Below, piece by piece: positions 8,594-18,386 of a stretch of DNA of 64,000 nt. Each line of letters opens with the position of its first letter. Positions within the stretch are counted from its first letter, which is position 1. Both the position numbers and the translations under genes were made by a program. This stretch comes from Niallia sp052318935 (lineage in GTDB: Bacteria > Bacillota > Bacilli > Bacillales > Cytobacillaceae), in NCBI GenBank assembly GCA_052318935.1, contig JBQRKO010000009.1. One strand, written 5' to 3'. The notes beneath the pieces were generated by a model, which saw only the letters and a list, made by a program, of their open reading frames with translations, was not told the origin of the DNA and did no database searches.

Positions 8594-11008
8594 CTACATT
8601 AGAATATAAGGATTAACATCAATGGAAATTTGTAAACCGTTTGTAGTAATTTCACCTTGATAATGGTCCATTATTGTTTTTAATACTGACTTTAAGTTAG
8701 GTTCTTGCTTGTATTTTATCAGACACTGATACCGATATCTATTTTTTATTCTGGAAATAGGGGAAGCAACAGGTCCTAAGACGACCGTTTTAGGAGAGAG
8801 CTTTTGCCTTACAACATGAGAAATTTGTTCCGTTACAGCAACTGCTTTCATTAATTGTTCATGGCTTACTGTGATAAGTGTTATATAGTAATAAGGAGGA
8901 TAGGAGTGGCTTCTTCTTATCATCATTTCACTTTCGTAAAAGATATCATAATTTTGCTGACTTGCAAGCTCAATGCTGTAATGCTCTGGAGTGTATGTTT
9001 GAAAAACAACTTCTCCTTCTAATTCATGCCTTCCTGCACGGCCGCTGACCTGTGTTAACAGCTGAAATGTTTTTTCTGATGAGCGGAAATCAGGTAAATG
9101 TAGCATCGTATCAGCTGATAATACACCTACAAGAGTAATTTTTGGAAAATCCAGTCCCTTAGCAATCATCTGTGTACCTAGAAGAATATCTGCTTTGCCG
9201 TCTTGAAATTGTTTTAATAATTTTTCATGGGCTCCTTTTCTACTTGTCGTATCCACATCCATACGAATTACACGAGCTTCCGGCATGATTTTAGCAAGCT
9301 CTTCTTCTACCTTTTGCGTTCCCGTTCCAAAATAGCGAATATGTTCACTGCTGCATTCCGGACAATTGTTCGGTGTCCTATCTTCATATCCGCAATAATG
9401 GCATTTCATCTGATTATTGTATTGATGATAAGTTAAGCTAATATCGCAATGAGGACATTTCACTACATAACCGCAGTCACGGCACATTACAAAAGATGAA
9501 TGACCTCGTTTATTTAAAAATAAAACCGTTTGCTGTTTTTTTTCAATTCGATCTTTTAACTTTTCCAATAACACGCTTGAAAACATGGAACGATTTCCGG
9601 CGCGCAGTTCTTCTCGCATATCAACAATTTGAACAGCTGGCAACGGATTATTGTTCATTCTCTTTTTTAATGTCAACAAAGAAAAAACACCTTTTTGCGC
9701 ACGAGCAAAGCTTTCCAAAGAAGGAGTGGCACTGCCAAGAATGACTGGGCAATGATACGTTTCTCCTCGCTTTATGGCTACATCCTTTGCATGATAGCGC
9801 GGGTTTTCTTCTTGTTTATACGTCATTTCATGTTCTTCATCTATAATAATAATGCCTAAATTTTCAAATGGAGCGAAAATGGCTGACCGCGCCCCTACTA
9901 CTACGTTCACTTCTTTTCGCTGTATTTTCCGCCATTCATCATATTTCTCGCCAACCGAAAGGCCACTGTGAAGAACGGCTACTTGATCGCCGAATCGGCC
10001 TTTAAAGCGATGGACCATCTGTGGTGTCAACGCAATTTCAGGCACTAAACAAATCGCTTCCATGCCTTTTTTTAAGACTTTATCAATGGATTGAAGATAT
10101 ACTTCCGTTTTTCCGCTTCCTGTTACTCCATATAATAAAAATACTTTGTGAAATGAATCATCAATGCTATGATGGATTGGCTCGATTGCCTGCTGTTGTT
10201 CTTCTGTCAACTGCAAAGGGGATGTTCTCTCAAATTCTCTTTCTTTATACGGATCACGGTACATTTCAACTTCTTTTTCCGCTAAGATGCCTTTTTCGAT
10301 TAATCCTTTTATAACGCTACTTGATGTTTTCAGCTCTCCTAATAATACTTTCTGTTCAACAGACTCGTTTTTTTGCATAAAATATTCGATTATTTGTTGC
10401 TGCTTTTTTGCCTGCTTATTTAAGTTTTTAGCGACTTCTTGTAATTGTGTCCTATTTAGAAGAGAATAAATATGCTTTACCTTTTTTTTGTTGGCTCGGG
10501 ACTGTACTTCATATACCACTTCGAGCTTTCCCTTTTTGACCTCTTTTTGAATAGCAGAAAGGGAGGTGGTTTTTATTGCTTCCTCCCATAACACTTCTTC
10601 TTTCCCATTAAATAGTGGATAGAAACTTTCTGGCAATTCTTGTTGATCGCCATTTGCAAGCAGCCTTATTTTCCGCTCATATTTAGCCTTCAAAGCAGGA
10701 GGCAGCATTGCTTGAAAAGCGGATATTTTATAACAAAGTGTTTGTACAGATAACCAATCTGCTAAATGCAGCAGTTCCTTATTTAATACAGGAACAAGGT
10801 CCATCGGTTCCGTGATTTTTTTTAACGAATGATAAGAGGACTCCTGCTCAATTGATTCAACAAACCCTTGTACTTTTCTCGGACCAAACGGCACAATAAC
10901 ACGCATTCCTGGCTGAATGATGTTTTCTAAATGTTCTGGTATAAGATAATCAAATGGTTTATCTGTTTGTTTAGCCGGTACATCTACCACCACTTTTGCA
11001 ACGGTCAT
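8594..11008 (-). CDS. priA: Primosomal replication restart helicase PriA
   Basis: DNA helicase that recognises stalled forks and loads the replication restart primosome. The 804 residues contain an N-terminal DNA-binding domain, helicase lobe 1 with GVTGSGKTEVYL (Walker A) and DEEHE (Walker B), GSATPSLES (motif III), then eight cysteines in CXXC pairs (CRDCGYVVKCPHC, CHYCG, CPEC) binding two zinc ions, followed by lobe 2 with GTQMIAKGLDFP and SGRAGR. The ATG at 11008 overlaps the coaBC stop as ATGA. Full length; all helicase motifs are present. Confidence 0.96.
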   Translation of the reverse strand: MTVAKVVVDVPAKQTDKPFDYLIPEHLENIIQPGMRVIVPFGPRKVQGFVESIEQESSYHSLKKITEPMDLVPVLNKELLHLADWLSVQTLCYKISAFQAMLPPALKAKYERKIRLLANGDQQELPESFYPLFNGKEEVLWEEAIKTTSLSAIQKEVKKGKLEVVYEVQSRANKKKVKHIYSLLNRTQLQEVAKNLNKQAKKQQQIIEYFMQKNESVEQKVLLGELKTSSSVIKGLIEKGILAEKEVEMYRDPYKEREFERTSPLQLTEEQQQAIEPIHHSIDDSFHKVFLLYGVTGSGKTEVYLQSIDKVLKKGMEAICLVPEIALTPQMVHRFKGRFGDQVAVLHSGLSVGEKYDEWRKIQRKEVNVVVGARSAIFAPFENLGIIIIDEEHEMTYKQEENPRYHAKDVAIKRGETYHCPVILGSATPSLESFARAQKGVFSLLTLKKRMNNNPLPAVQIVDMREELRAGNRSMFSSVLLEKLKDRIEKKQQTVLFLNKRGHSSFVMCRDCGYVVKCPHCDISLTYHQYNNQMKCHYCGYEDRTPNNCPECSSEHIRYFGTGTQKVEEELAKIMPEARVIRMDVDTTSRKGAHEKLLKQFQDGKADILLGTQMIAKGLDFPKITLVGVLSADTMLHLPDFRSSEKTFQLLTQVSGRAGRHELEGEVVFQTYTPEHYSIELASQQNYDIFYESEMMIRRSHSYPPYYYITLITVSHEQLMKAVAVTEQISHVVRQKLSPKTVVLGPVASPISRIKNRYRYQCLIKYKQEPNLKSVLKTIMDHYQGEITTNGLQISIDVNPYILM

Positions 11009-12213
11009 CCATTATCATCTTCTTTCAATAAAAAAGCTTGTTCTAACAACTCCAAGGCTACTTCATCTTTTGTTAATAATGGCAGCTCTTTTTTCTCGCC
11101 ATTTTTCATATAAAAAGTGACTAGATTAGTATCTGTTCCGAAACCAGAATCTTTCCTGTTTACATTATTCGCTACAATCATATCAGCGTTTTTTCTTTCT
11201 AGCTTCTCTTTTGCATATTCTTCCATATTTTGCGTTTCTGCTGCAAATCCAATCAGCACTTGTTTGTGTTTTCTTGCTCCTAATTCTGCAAGAATATCTT
11301 TTGTTCTAGTAAACTCTATTATTTCCGATCCCGGCTGTTTTTTTACTTTATGATCATACGTTTTAACCGGCTTATAATCACTAACTGCCGCAGTTTTAAT
11401 AATAATATCAGCAGAACTGCTATACTCCATTACGGCATCGTACATTTCGTCTGCGCTTTCAACAGCAATCACCTTTACTCCTTTTGGCGGAGATATTGCA
11501 GTTGGACCTGTTATAAGGATAACGTCTGCACCTAGATTCATCGCTTGTTTTGCAATACTATACCCCATTTTTCCTGTTGAACTATTGGAGATAAAACGCA
11601 CGGGATCGATTTTTTCTCTTGTAGGTCCAGCCGTAACTAGGACGGTTTTATTGTGTAAAAATTGTTTTTTGCTAGAAAAATGTTCTTCCATATGTTCAAT
11701 GATAATTTCCGGCTCTTCTAATCTACCTTTACCAACATAGCCACATGCTAAATAGCCTTCACTAGGGTTGATAAAACGATAGCCATAATCATATAATGTC
11801 TGAATATTTTTTTGCACTGCAGGATGGTCATACATATGAACATTCATGGCTGGCGCAATCCAGACATCACTTGTTGCCGCCAGTAAAGTAGTTGTCACCA
11901 TATTATCAGCAATGCCATTCGCAAGCTTTCCAATCGTATTAGCTGTTGCCGGACCTAAAAGAATTAAATCTGCCCAATCTGCTAAATCGATATGAGCAAT
12001 TACTTTTGCATCCTTTTCATCAAATGTATCTGTATATACTTCATTTTTTGAAAGTGCTTTAAATGTCAATGGAGCCACAAACTCTGTTGCTGCTTCAGAC
12101 ATGATGACTTTTACAATTGCACCCTTTTGCGTTAATTTACTTGTTAATGCACACATTTTGTACACAGCAATTCCACCGGTAATACATAACAATATCTTTT
12201 TTCCCTGTAACAT
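11005..12213 (-). CDS. coaBC: Bifunctional phosphopantothenoylcysteine decarboxylase / phosphopantothenate-cysteine ligase
   Basis: Catalyses two consecutive coenzyme A steps. The N-terminal CoaC flavoprotein half shows GGIAVYK at the start, the PAMN motif in APAMNVHMYDHP and the flexible-loop cysteine in LACGYVGKGRLEEPE. The C-terminal CoaB half shows TAGPTREKIDPVRFISN and the later ADMIVANNV lysine/Asn region. The frame extends upstream to 12276, but the ATG at 12213 has RBS GGAGGAACATC and begins MLQGKKILLCITGGIA, so it is the start (402 residues). It overlaps priA by 4 bases. Confidence 0.95.
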   Translation of the reverse strand: MLQGKKILLCITGGIAVYKMCALTSKLTQKGAIVKVIMSEAATEFVAPLTFKALSKNEVYTDTFDEKDAKVIAHIDLADWADLILLGPATANTIGKLANGIADNMVTTTLLAATSDVWIAPAMNVHMYDHPAVQKNIQTLYDYGYRFINPSEGYLACGYVGKGRLEEPEIIIEHMEEHFSSKKQFLHNKTVLVTAGPTREKIDPVRFISNSSTGKMGYSIAKQAMNLGADVILITGPTAISPPKGVKVIAVESADEMYDAVMEYSSSADIIIKTAAVSDYKPVKTYDHKVKKQPGSEIIEFTRTKDILAELGARKHKQVLIGFAAETQNMEEYAKEKLERKNADMIVANNVNRKDSGFGTDTNLVTFYMKNGEKKELPLLTKDEVALELLEQAFLLKEDDNG

Positions 12214-12342
12214 GATGTTCCTCCATTCCAAATCCTTCGCTTCTTTTATTATGCAAAAAAAATAGAGATATTTCATCTAAATCAAACAAAAACATATGTC
12301 AGAGTGTAGAAATAGTATTTCATGCATCAATCTGCCCTCATG

Positions 12343-12392
12343 AAAAAAGACTGATCAGGAAGGAGAAATTTCTCTTCCGATCAAGTCTTTCT
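12343..12392 (-). terminator. Terminator after rpoZ
   Basis: A long hairpin on the minus strand (arms AGACTTGATCGGAAGAGAAA and TTTCTCCTTCCTGATCAGTCT, with one small bulge) followed by TTTTT. It lies about 20 bases beyond the rpoZ stop, so the gmk-rpoZ message should end here and coaBC probably has its own promoter in 12214-12340. Confidence 0.75.
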
Positions 12393-12413
12393 TTTGATGT
12401 TTATGATGGTGTA

Positions 12414-12632
12414 TTATTCGCCTTTTTCCGCTTCCTCTAGATTCACACGGTATGTTAATTGATCTGCATGAATTTCTTCTAATGCTTTTCCGACATTTTT
12501 ATGAGATACATATTTATTTAATTGTGGTTTTGCATTCAATTGCATTTTTCTCGCTCTTTTCGCTGCCACAGATACTAAAGAATATTTAGAATCAATTTTT
12601 GTCATTAATGAATCAATAGATGGGTATAACAT
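12414..12632 (-). CDS. rpoZ: RNA polymerase omega subunit
   Basis: Small RNA polymerase subunit aiding assembly of the beta-prime subunit. The 72-residue sequence starts MLYPSIDSLMTKIDSKYSLV and contains VAAKRARKMQ, the conserved omega helix, and ends with an acidic tail. The ATG at 12632 has RBS GGAGG and lies 2 bases after the gmk stop. Position between gmk and coaBC matches B. subtilis (yloH). Confidence 0.94.
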   Translation of the reverse strand: MLYPSIDSLMTKIDSKYSLVSVAAKRARKMQLNAKPQLNKYVSHKNVGKALEEIHADQLTYRVNLEEAEKGE

Positions 12633-12634
12633 AG

Positions 12635-13249
12635 TTAATTAGCCTCCAGCATTTTTTTGTATTTTGGTTCTACTCTTTCTCTTCTGCAATGTTCAGCAAT
12701 AATAATTGCCTTTATTTTTTCACATGCATTCTCTACTGTATCATTTTCTACCACATAATCATACAGATGCATCATTTCTATTTCTTCTTTTGCCGCATTC
12801 ATTCTGTTGTTAATAATTTCTTCCGTTTCTGTCCCTCTTGTGACAATACGTTTTTTCAACTCCGATAAACTAGGCGGACTTAAAAAAATAAATAAGCCGT
12901 CAGGAAATTTTTCTCTTACCTGCTTTGCACCTTCTACTTCTATTTCTAAAAAAACATCTTTTCCTTTTTCCGTTGTTTCTTTTACATAATCAACAGGTGT
13001 TCCATAATAGTTGCCGACAAACTCTGCATATTCCAGTAGTTTGCCTTCTTTAATCAACGCTTCAAACTCTTCTCTTTTTTTGAAAAAATAATCGACACCA
13101 TCAACTTCTCCATCACGAGGAAGTCTTGTTGTCATTGAAATCGAATATTCAAATGCGTTATTTTTTTGTGAAAAAATTTGTTTGCGCACCGTACCTTTCC
13201 CAACACCAGAAGGTCCTGATAACACAATTAACAGCCCTTTATCTACCAC
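12635..13249 (-). CDS. gmk: Guanylate kinase
   Basis: Phosphorylates GMP to GDP. The 204-residue protein has the P-loop SGPSGVGKGT (about 11-20), the GMP-binding stretch with TTRLPRDGEVDGVDYFF, and the lid region with ELKKRIVTRGTE. The start is a GTG at 13249 preceded by AGGAAAG; there is no better in-frame start nearby. It follows remA by 9 bases. Confidence 0.95.
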   Translation of the reverse strand: MVDKGLLIVLSGPSGVGKGTVRKQIFSQKNNAFEYSISMTTRLPRDGEVDGVDYFFKKREEFEALIKEGKLLEYAEFVGNYYGTPVDYVKETTEKGKDVFLEIEVEGAKQVREKFPDGLFIFLSPPSLSELKKRIVTRGTETEEIINNRMNAAKEEIEMMHLYDYVVENDTVENACEKIKAIIIAEHCRRERVEPKYKKMLEAN

Positions 13250-13258
13250 TTTACTTTC

Positions 13259-13522
13259 CTACCCTTCATCCATTATTTCATCGCGATCATTTAGTCGATG
13301 AGCAACCGTTTCTGGCTGTACAGCCGAAAGAATCACATGGTCGCTGTCCATCACGATAACAGCCCTTGTTCTTCTTCCATACGTTGCATCAATTAGTGAA
13401 CCTCGATCCCGCGCATCTTGGATAATACGTTTAATTGGAGCAGATTCAGGACTTACTATCGATATAATTCGGTTTGCAGATACAATATTTCCGAAACCAA
13501 TATTTATTAACTTGATGCTCAT
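13259..13522 (-). CDS. remA: Biofilm matrix transcription regulator RemA
   Basis: DNA-binding activator of matrix and osmoprotection genes in Bacillus (YlzA, DUF370). The sequence MSIKLINIGFGNIV through DARDRGSLIDATYGRRTRAV and IMDSDHVILS follows the B. subtilis protein closely. The frame opens with TTG at 13534, but that codon overlaps the RBS (GGAGATAAAC). The ATG at 13522 gives the family N-terminus, so I use it (87 residues). Confidence 0.92.
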   Translation of the reverse strand: MSIKLINIGFGNIVSANRIISIVSPESAPIKRIIQDARDRGSLIDATYGRRTRAVIVMDSDHVILSAVQPETVAHRLNDRDEIMDEG

Positions 13523-13546
13523 GTTTATCTCCAATCTTACAGCGGA

Positions 13547-13749
13547 TGTTCAAAAAGTCACCAAATGATAAGCGGCGAATCTCTTCGTTGGTTTCCTTTT
13601 CCGCTACTCACGTATCCAACAGAGGATCTTCAACTAAAAACACTCACGTCCTGTGAGCAACGTTGAAGTCACCACATCCTGTGGAAGTCAGTTGCCGGGA
13701 GCTAAACCGCCTCGACCTTCTTGCTTCTAATTTGTTCCCTTTTTGAACA
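13547..13749. repeat. MITE-like repeat, family D, long copy
   Basis: A 203-bp non-coding element between remA and yicC. The ends are inverted repeats: left TGTTCAAAAAGTCACCAAAT and right, read on the minus strand, TGTTCAAAAAGGGAACAAAT, both continuing into TGATAAGC- or TAGAAGC-like sequence. The core has GTCCTGTGAG and ATCCTGTGG boxes. No clear target duplication is visible. An internally deleted copy lies at 36787-36841. Confidence 0.65.
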
Positions 13750-13796
13750 CACACTTTTATTTATTTTTGACGAGGCAGCATTAATCTAAACTTGTT

Positions 13797-14672
13797 TTAT
13801 TCTATGTTTTGGATTTGCTCTTTTATTTTTTCTAAAAAGCTTTTCATTTCGACTACTTCTTTACTGATATCTGCTGAGTTTGCTTTCGAACCAATCGTAT
13901 TTACTTCTCTATTCATTTCCTGAAGAAGAAAATCTAGTTTTCTACCGATTGCTTCGTTTGCTTGAAGAATATGGTGAAACTGCTGAATATGACTTTTTAA
14001 CCGAATCAATTCCTCATTTATATCCGCTTTATCCGCAAATATTGCTACTTCCGTTAATAGTCTCGTCTCTTCCACCTTATCTTGTAAATAGTCTTCTATT
14101 CTTGCTTTTATTTTTTCCCGATATGCCGTGATAACTTGTGGAGCCAGCTGATGGAGACGGGTAATTGTCTGCTCTGCCTTTCCTAACAAGTGAAGAATAT
14201 CATGTTGTAATGCAATACCTTCTGCCGTTCGCATCTTCGTTAATTCGATTATAGCTTCTTCGACAACGTCTAAAATAATTTGCTCCACTTCATTTTCGTT
14301 TACTTCTTCATCAACTAACTGAAAGCAATCTTCTTTCTTTAACAAGTCATCAATAGAAATTGGTTCTTGTATAGAGTATCTATTTTTTATTTCCGTTAAT
14401 AGCTGATGATAATGGTCGAGCGATTTATAATCAACGATAACTTTTTGATTTTTAAATCGATCTCCCTCTACCATTATAAAAACTTCTACCCTGCCCCTAT
14501 GTATATCGTTTGAAATGGTTTTTTTTATTTTTTCCTCTATGTTTAAAAACTGTTTAGGCATTCGAATTGTTTGCTCACGAAAGCGATGATTGACCGCTTT
14601 TATTTCAACGGATACGTTAAAATCTTCTAATTGCTTATTGCTCCTGCCAAAACCAGTCATACTTTTAACCAT
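13797..14672 (-). CDS. yicC: YicC/YloC-type endoribonuclease family protein
   Basis: A 291-residue protein of the YicC family; E. coli YicC is an endoribonuclease, and the Bacillus YloC role is less certain. Recognisable family features are the N-terminal MTGFGRS, the central VNHRFRE and the C-terminal LDFLLQEMNREVNTIGSK and EVVEMKSFLEKIKEQIQN. The start ATG at 14672 has GGATGTG upstream. It sits between the calcium ATPase and remA, as yloC does in B. subtilis, but here each flanking gap carries a repeat element. Confidence 0.9.
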   Translation of the reverse strand: MVKSMTGFGRSNKQLEDFNVSVEIKAVNHRFREQTIRMPKQFLNIEEKIKKTISNDIHRGRVEVFIMVEGDRFKNQKVIVDYKSLDHYHQLLTEIKNRYSIQEPISIDDLLKKEDCFQLVDEEVNENEVEQIILDVVEEAIIELTKMRTAEGIALQHDILHLLGKAEQTITRLHQLAPQVITAYREKIKARIEDYLQDKVEETRLLTEVAIFADKADINEELIRLKSHIQQFHHILQANEAIGRKLDFLLQEMNREVNTIGSKANSADISKEVVEMKSFLEKIKEQIQNIE

Positions 14673-14780
14673 TTTTCACACATCCATTTTTTATAAAACT
14701 AAAGCAATACGTATCCATCTCCTGGATACAAAGCTTCTAAGGTTGAAAAACATATATAAATATTTATTCAAAAACAAAAG

Positions 14781-15044
14781 GTATAGAGTTGTCTCTGATA
14801 CCCAGGCTATCGACAAACGCTTGCTTTCTTCGTTACTCGCTTTGCTCGGATGCTCATTACCAGGTAAATGAGGATGAACGACTAAATACGTCACGTCCTG
14901 TGACAACGTCGTTCTGACCAACATCCTGTTACCCGCCGCTCCTCACAAATCTTCGTGCCTCGAAAGACAAACGCTTTCGATTAGCCTGAAGTTTGCAAAT
15001 TCAACTTTGTCAATTATCTGAAGTATAGAGTTGTCTCTGATACC
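14781..15044. repeat. 22-bp direct repeats flanking a family C element
   Basis: The 22-mer GTATAGAGTTGTCTCTGATACC occurs exactly twice, at 14781-14802 and 15023-15044. Each copy is itself an imperfect palindrome (GTATAGAG / CTCTGATAC). Between them lies the family C element (14803-14990), whose ends CAGGCTATCGACAAACG and, on the other strand, CAGGCTAATCGAAAGCG are inverted repeats. The whole fills the 391-base gap between yicC and the calcium ATPase; I see no gene in it. Confidence 0.7.
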
Positions 15045-15063
15045 TTTTGGATTATAACATATT

Positions 15064-17742
15064 TTATTTTGATTTACTTAATAAAAATGATCCTGCCAGT
15101 AAAAAAGTTGGAACTGATGCTAAACCGATGATCATTGGCCAATCTTTTGAGTGAATTGGCAGTGTATGAAAAATATTTTGTAAGATAGGTACATAAATAA
15201 CAACAAGTACTAACAATAAGGAAGAAATAACAGCCCATACTAAATACATATTACCAAATGGATTTCGAGATAGAATCGATTTTTCACTGCGGCAATCAAA
15301 TACATGGATCAGTTGCGCTAACACTAACGTAACAAAAGCAACCGTTTGGGCATATGCCAAGTTGTCCGGATTATTATTATAGGCAAAAATAAACGCTAAA
15401 ATGGTAGATATGCCAATCAAAAAACCACGTGAGACAACTTTCCAGCCTAAACCTCTTGCAAAGACGCCTTCACTCGGATTTCTCGGATCCCTTTTCATTA
15501 CATTATCTTCTGGTCTATCGAGTCCTAATGCCATGGCAGGCAAACCATCTGTTACTAAATTGACCCATAATATTTGTATTGGCACAAGCGGCAGTGGCAG
15601 GTCAAGCACCATTGCAAATAACATCACTAGTATTTCCCCTACATTGGAAGCTAATAAATAGCGAATAAATTTACGAATATTTTCATAAATATTTCTGCCT
15701 TCAATAATGGCCGCTTTAATAGATGCAAAATTATCATCCATTAACACTAAAGAAGAGGCTTCTTTTGCGACATCAGTACCAGTGACCCCCATCGCAATGC
15801 CGATATCTGCTGTTTTAATGGCAGGAGCATCATTTACACCGTCACCTGTCATCGCCACTACATGTCCTCTATTTTGAAACGCTTGTACGATCTTTAATTT
15901 ATGTTCTGGCGATACTCTTGCAAAAACAGAAACTTCATCTACGACATCTTCTAATTGAGATAAGTTCATATTTGATAAATCTTTACCTTCTAACACTTTA
16001 GAGCGTTTATTCGCTATCCCCAGCTGCATGGCAATGGCTTTTGCCGTTATCACATGATCTCCTGTAATCATTACTGTTTTTATTCCAGCATCTTTACATT
16101 CTTTTACCGCTGTTTTCACTTCTGGTCTCGGCGGATCAATAATCCCTTGTAAACCGATAAAAGTTAAATCTTTTTCGGCTTCATTTTCATGTAAAATAAT
16201 TGTATTGGGAGATATTTCTTTAAAACCAATCGCAATCGTGCGAAGTGCTTGTGATGCTAAACCGTTAATAGCATCCTGGACCATTTTTTTCGATCCACTT
16301 GCAAATACTTGTGTTTTATTTCCCAGCAAAATAGATATGCTTTTTCCCGTTAATACATCTGGTGCACCTTTTGTCACTACAAATTGTCTGCCAGACGGGT
16401 CTTTTACGATAACACTCATCATTTTACGAGTTGAATCAAAAGGAAATTCCTTCGTTATTGTAAAATGATTTAATAGTTGACTTCGTGAGTAGCCTGCTTT
16501 CATCCCGGCAACAAGCAAAGCACCTTCCGTAGGGTCTCCATTTAATACATACTCACCGTCTTTTTGCAATATTTCCGCATGATTACAAAGGATGCCAAAT
16601 GTTAATAACTGCTGAAGAACTTTATCTTTTCGGGGATCTATTACCTTATTATCTTCATAATAATGTCCTTGTGGTTCATATCCAATGCCATCAACTGTCC
16701 ATGTTTTCCCGCCGCTCCAAACCTTTGTCACGGTCATTTTATTTTGAGTAAGTGTACCCGTTTTGTCTGAGCAAATGACACTGGCACAACCTAATGTTTC
16801 AACTGCTGGCAGCTTTCGTACAATCGCATTTTTGCGAATCATTTTTTGAACACCGAGTGACAAAGCAATGGTAACAATGGCTGGCAGCCCTTCTGGAATG
16901 GCTGCTACTGCTAATGATACACCGGCAAGCACCATTTCATACAAATCATTTCCTTGTAAAACACCAATTGCTACGACGAGAACGGTTAAACATAATGCAG
17001 TAACAATCAAAATTTTTCCAAGTTGTTCTAATCTTCGCTGTAATGGTGTTGTTTGTGATTCAGCATTTTGCAATAGATCCGCAATTTGTCCCATTGCCGT
17101 TTTCATTCCTGTTGCAATAACAACACCGACGCCGCTTCCCCTTGATACCATTGTACCCATAAATCCCATATTTTCCATATCACCGAGAGTCAAATTCGCT
17201 GATTTAATTGGAGGTACTGTTTTTGGTACAGGGACAGACTCTCCTGTTAAAGCAGATTCTTCCACTTCCAGGCTTCTTGATTCAATGATGCGTACATCTG
17301 CACCAATCCGATCTCCGCTTGAAAATTTAAGTACATCACCAGGAACTAATTCTTTCGAAAGAATTTTTATCCATTCCCCGTCTCTTAAAACTTGAACTTG
17401 TGGCTGCGAAAGCTCTTTTAATGCCGATAAGGATTTTTCTGCTCTTCTTTCCTGGAAAAAACCAAGAAAGCTATTTAGGATGATAATCGCAATAATCGCA
17501 ATCGCATCAATATATTCACCTAAAAGCCCTGATATTAACGTTGCTGCTAGTAGGACAAGCACCATAAAATCTTTGAATTGACTAAAAAATAAAAGTAGAG
17601 CAGATTGCTTTTCTCCTTCTTCAAGCTCATTTTTCCCAAACTGCTTGCTTCGCTTACTAGCATCATCATTTGTCAGCCCAGCCGAAAAATCAGTATTTAA
17701 TGTTCGTTCCACTTCTTTTTCATTCATTTCATGATAGTTCAT
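15064..17742 (-). CDS. P-type calcium-transporting ATPase (PacL/YloB type)
   Basis: Predicted Ca2+ efflux pump of the P2A (SERCA-like) class; B. subtilis YloB is the counterpart at this locus. The 892 residues contain the actuator TGES, membrane motif PEGLPA, phosphorylation site DKTGTLT, nucleotide-domain KGAPD, MITGDH and hinge GDGVNDAPA, with ten predicted transmembrane segments. The last four follow NLVTDGLPAMALGLDRPE. The ATG at 17742 has a GGGGGAAG stretch upstream. The gene stands alone between a repeat-rich region and a family C element, divergent from rqcH. Confidence 0.94.
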   Translation of the reverse strand: MNYHEMNEKEVERTLNTDFSAGLTNDDASKRSKQFGKNELEEGEKQSALLLFFSQFKDFMVLVLLAATLISGLLGEYIDAIAIIAIIILNSFLGFFQERRAEKSLSALKELSQPQVQVLRDGEWIKILSKELVPGDVLKFSSGDRIGADVRIIESRSLEVEESALTGESVPVPKTVPPIKSANLTLGDMENMGFMGTMVSRGSGVGVVIATGMKTAMGQIADLLQNAESQTTPLQRRLEQLGKILIVTALCLTVLVVAIGVLQGNDLYEMVLAGVSLAVAAIPEGLPAIVTIALSLGVQKMIRKNAIVRKLPAVETLGCASVICSDKTGTLTQNKMTVTKVWSGGKTWTVDGIGYEPQGHYYEDNKVIDPRKDKVLQQLLTFGILCNHAEILQKDGEYVLNGDPTEGALLVAGMKAGYSRSQLLNHFTITKEFPFDSTRKMMSVIVKDPSGRQFVVTKGAPDVLTGKSISILLGNKTQVFASGSKKMVQDAINGLASQALRTIAIGFKEISPNTIILHENEAEKDLTFIGLQGIIDPPRPEVKTAVKECKDAGIKTVMITGDHVITAKAIAMQLGIANKRSKVLEGKDLSNMNLSQLEDVVDEVSVFARVSPEHKLKIVQAFQNRGHVVAMTGDGVNDAPAIKTADIGIAMGVTGTDVAKEASSLVLMDDNFASIKAAIIEGRNIYENIRKFIRYLLASNVGEILVMLFAMVLDLPLPLVPIQILWVNLVTDGLPAMALGLDRPEDNVMKRDPRNPSEGVFARGLGWKVVSRGFLIGISTILAFIFAYNNNPDNLAYAQTVAFVTLVLAQLIHVFDCRSEKSILSRNPFGNMYLVWAVISSLLLVLVVIYVPILQNIFHTLPIHSKDWPMIIGLASVPTFLLAGSFLLSKSK

Positions 17743-17785
17743 CCGGCCATCTCACTTCCCCCTTTTTCAAATCCACTCGCCAATT

Positions 17786-18263
17786 AAGAAAAGCGTAAGC
17801 GCCTTGGTCAGTTTTGAAGCTAGACACTTGTTTACCTTCGATAATTTCTTTACTTTTATTAAAAGGCGAAGAAAAAACGTAGTTATTCTGAATAAAAGTC
17901 AAACATTAACTAACCTGCAGAGTTGTCCCAACACCACTCTAAAGAAATCATATTCAACCAAAGATAAAAAAATGCTATTATTATTAGAAAAGCGGAAAAG
18001 CCTTGTTCAGGTCCGAAAAACATAAGACGAGCGGCTAAAGGAGGTTGCTCTTTACCTCCACAGACGATTGGCTTATGTCTCGAGGACCTAAGCTTTGGAG
18101 CTGGACAATTAGAAAAGCGGAATCGGCTTGAACAGCTCCGAAGAAAAATGTTCATTTGACTCGAAAAGTGCTTTTTACTTTTAGAGGCAAAGGGTTATTT
18201 TTCACAAGAGCTAGGCGCTGGAGCTAGACAATGAAAAGCGGAATCGGCTTGGTCAGAGGAAAG
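17786..18263. repeat. Cluster of family B repeats (one short, two full, one truncated)
   Basis: Family B units begin AGAAAAGCGGAA and end GGCGCTGGAGCTAGACA-like, with complementary outer arms (CAGCTCC/GGAGCTG type). Here a short unit (17786-17826), a full unit with a different loop (17986-18107), a canonical full unit (18111-18231) and a truncated one (18233-18263) lie in line. The canonical unit has the AAAAGTGCTTTTTACTTTT hairpin core. The intervening gap (17743-18386) holds no convincing gene; TATAAT-like sequence near 18326-18335 may serve rqcH. Confidence 0.7.
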
Positions 18264-18386
18264 TCGGAACCGTACTTACCTGCAGATCCATTTATAAGCA
18301 ATAATTTATAGATAATATAAAAGATGCATTATAATAAAAGAAACAAGTGTCTGTTTTATGGATACAAAAAGAAAAGGATGTTTATC

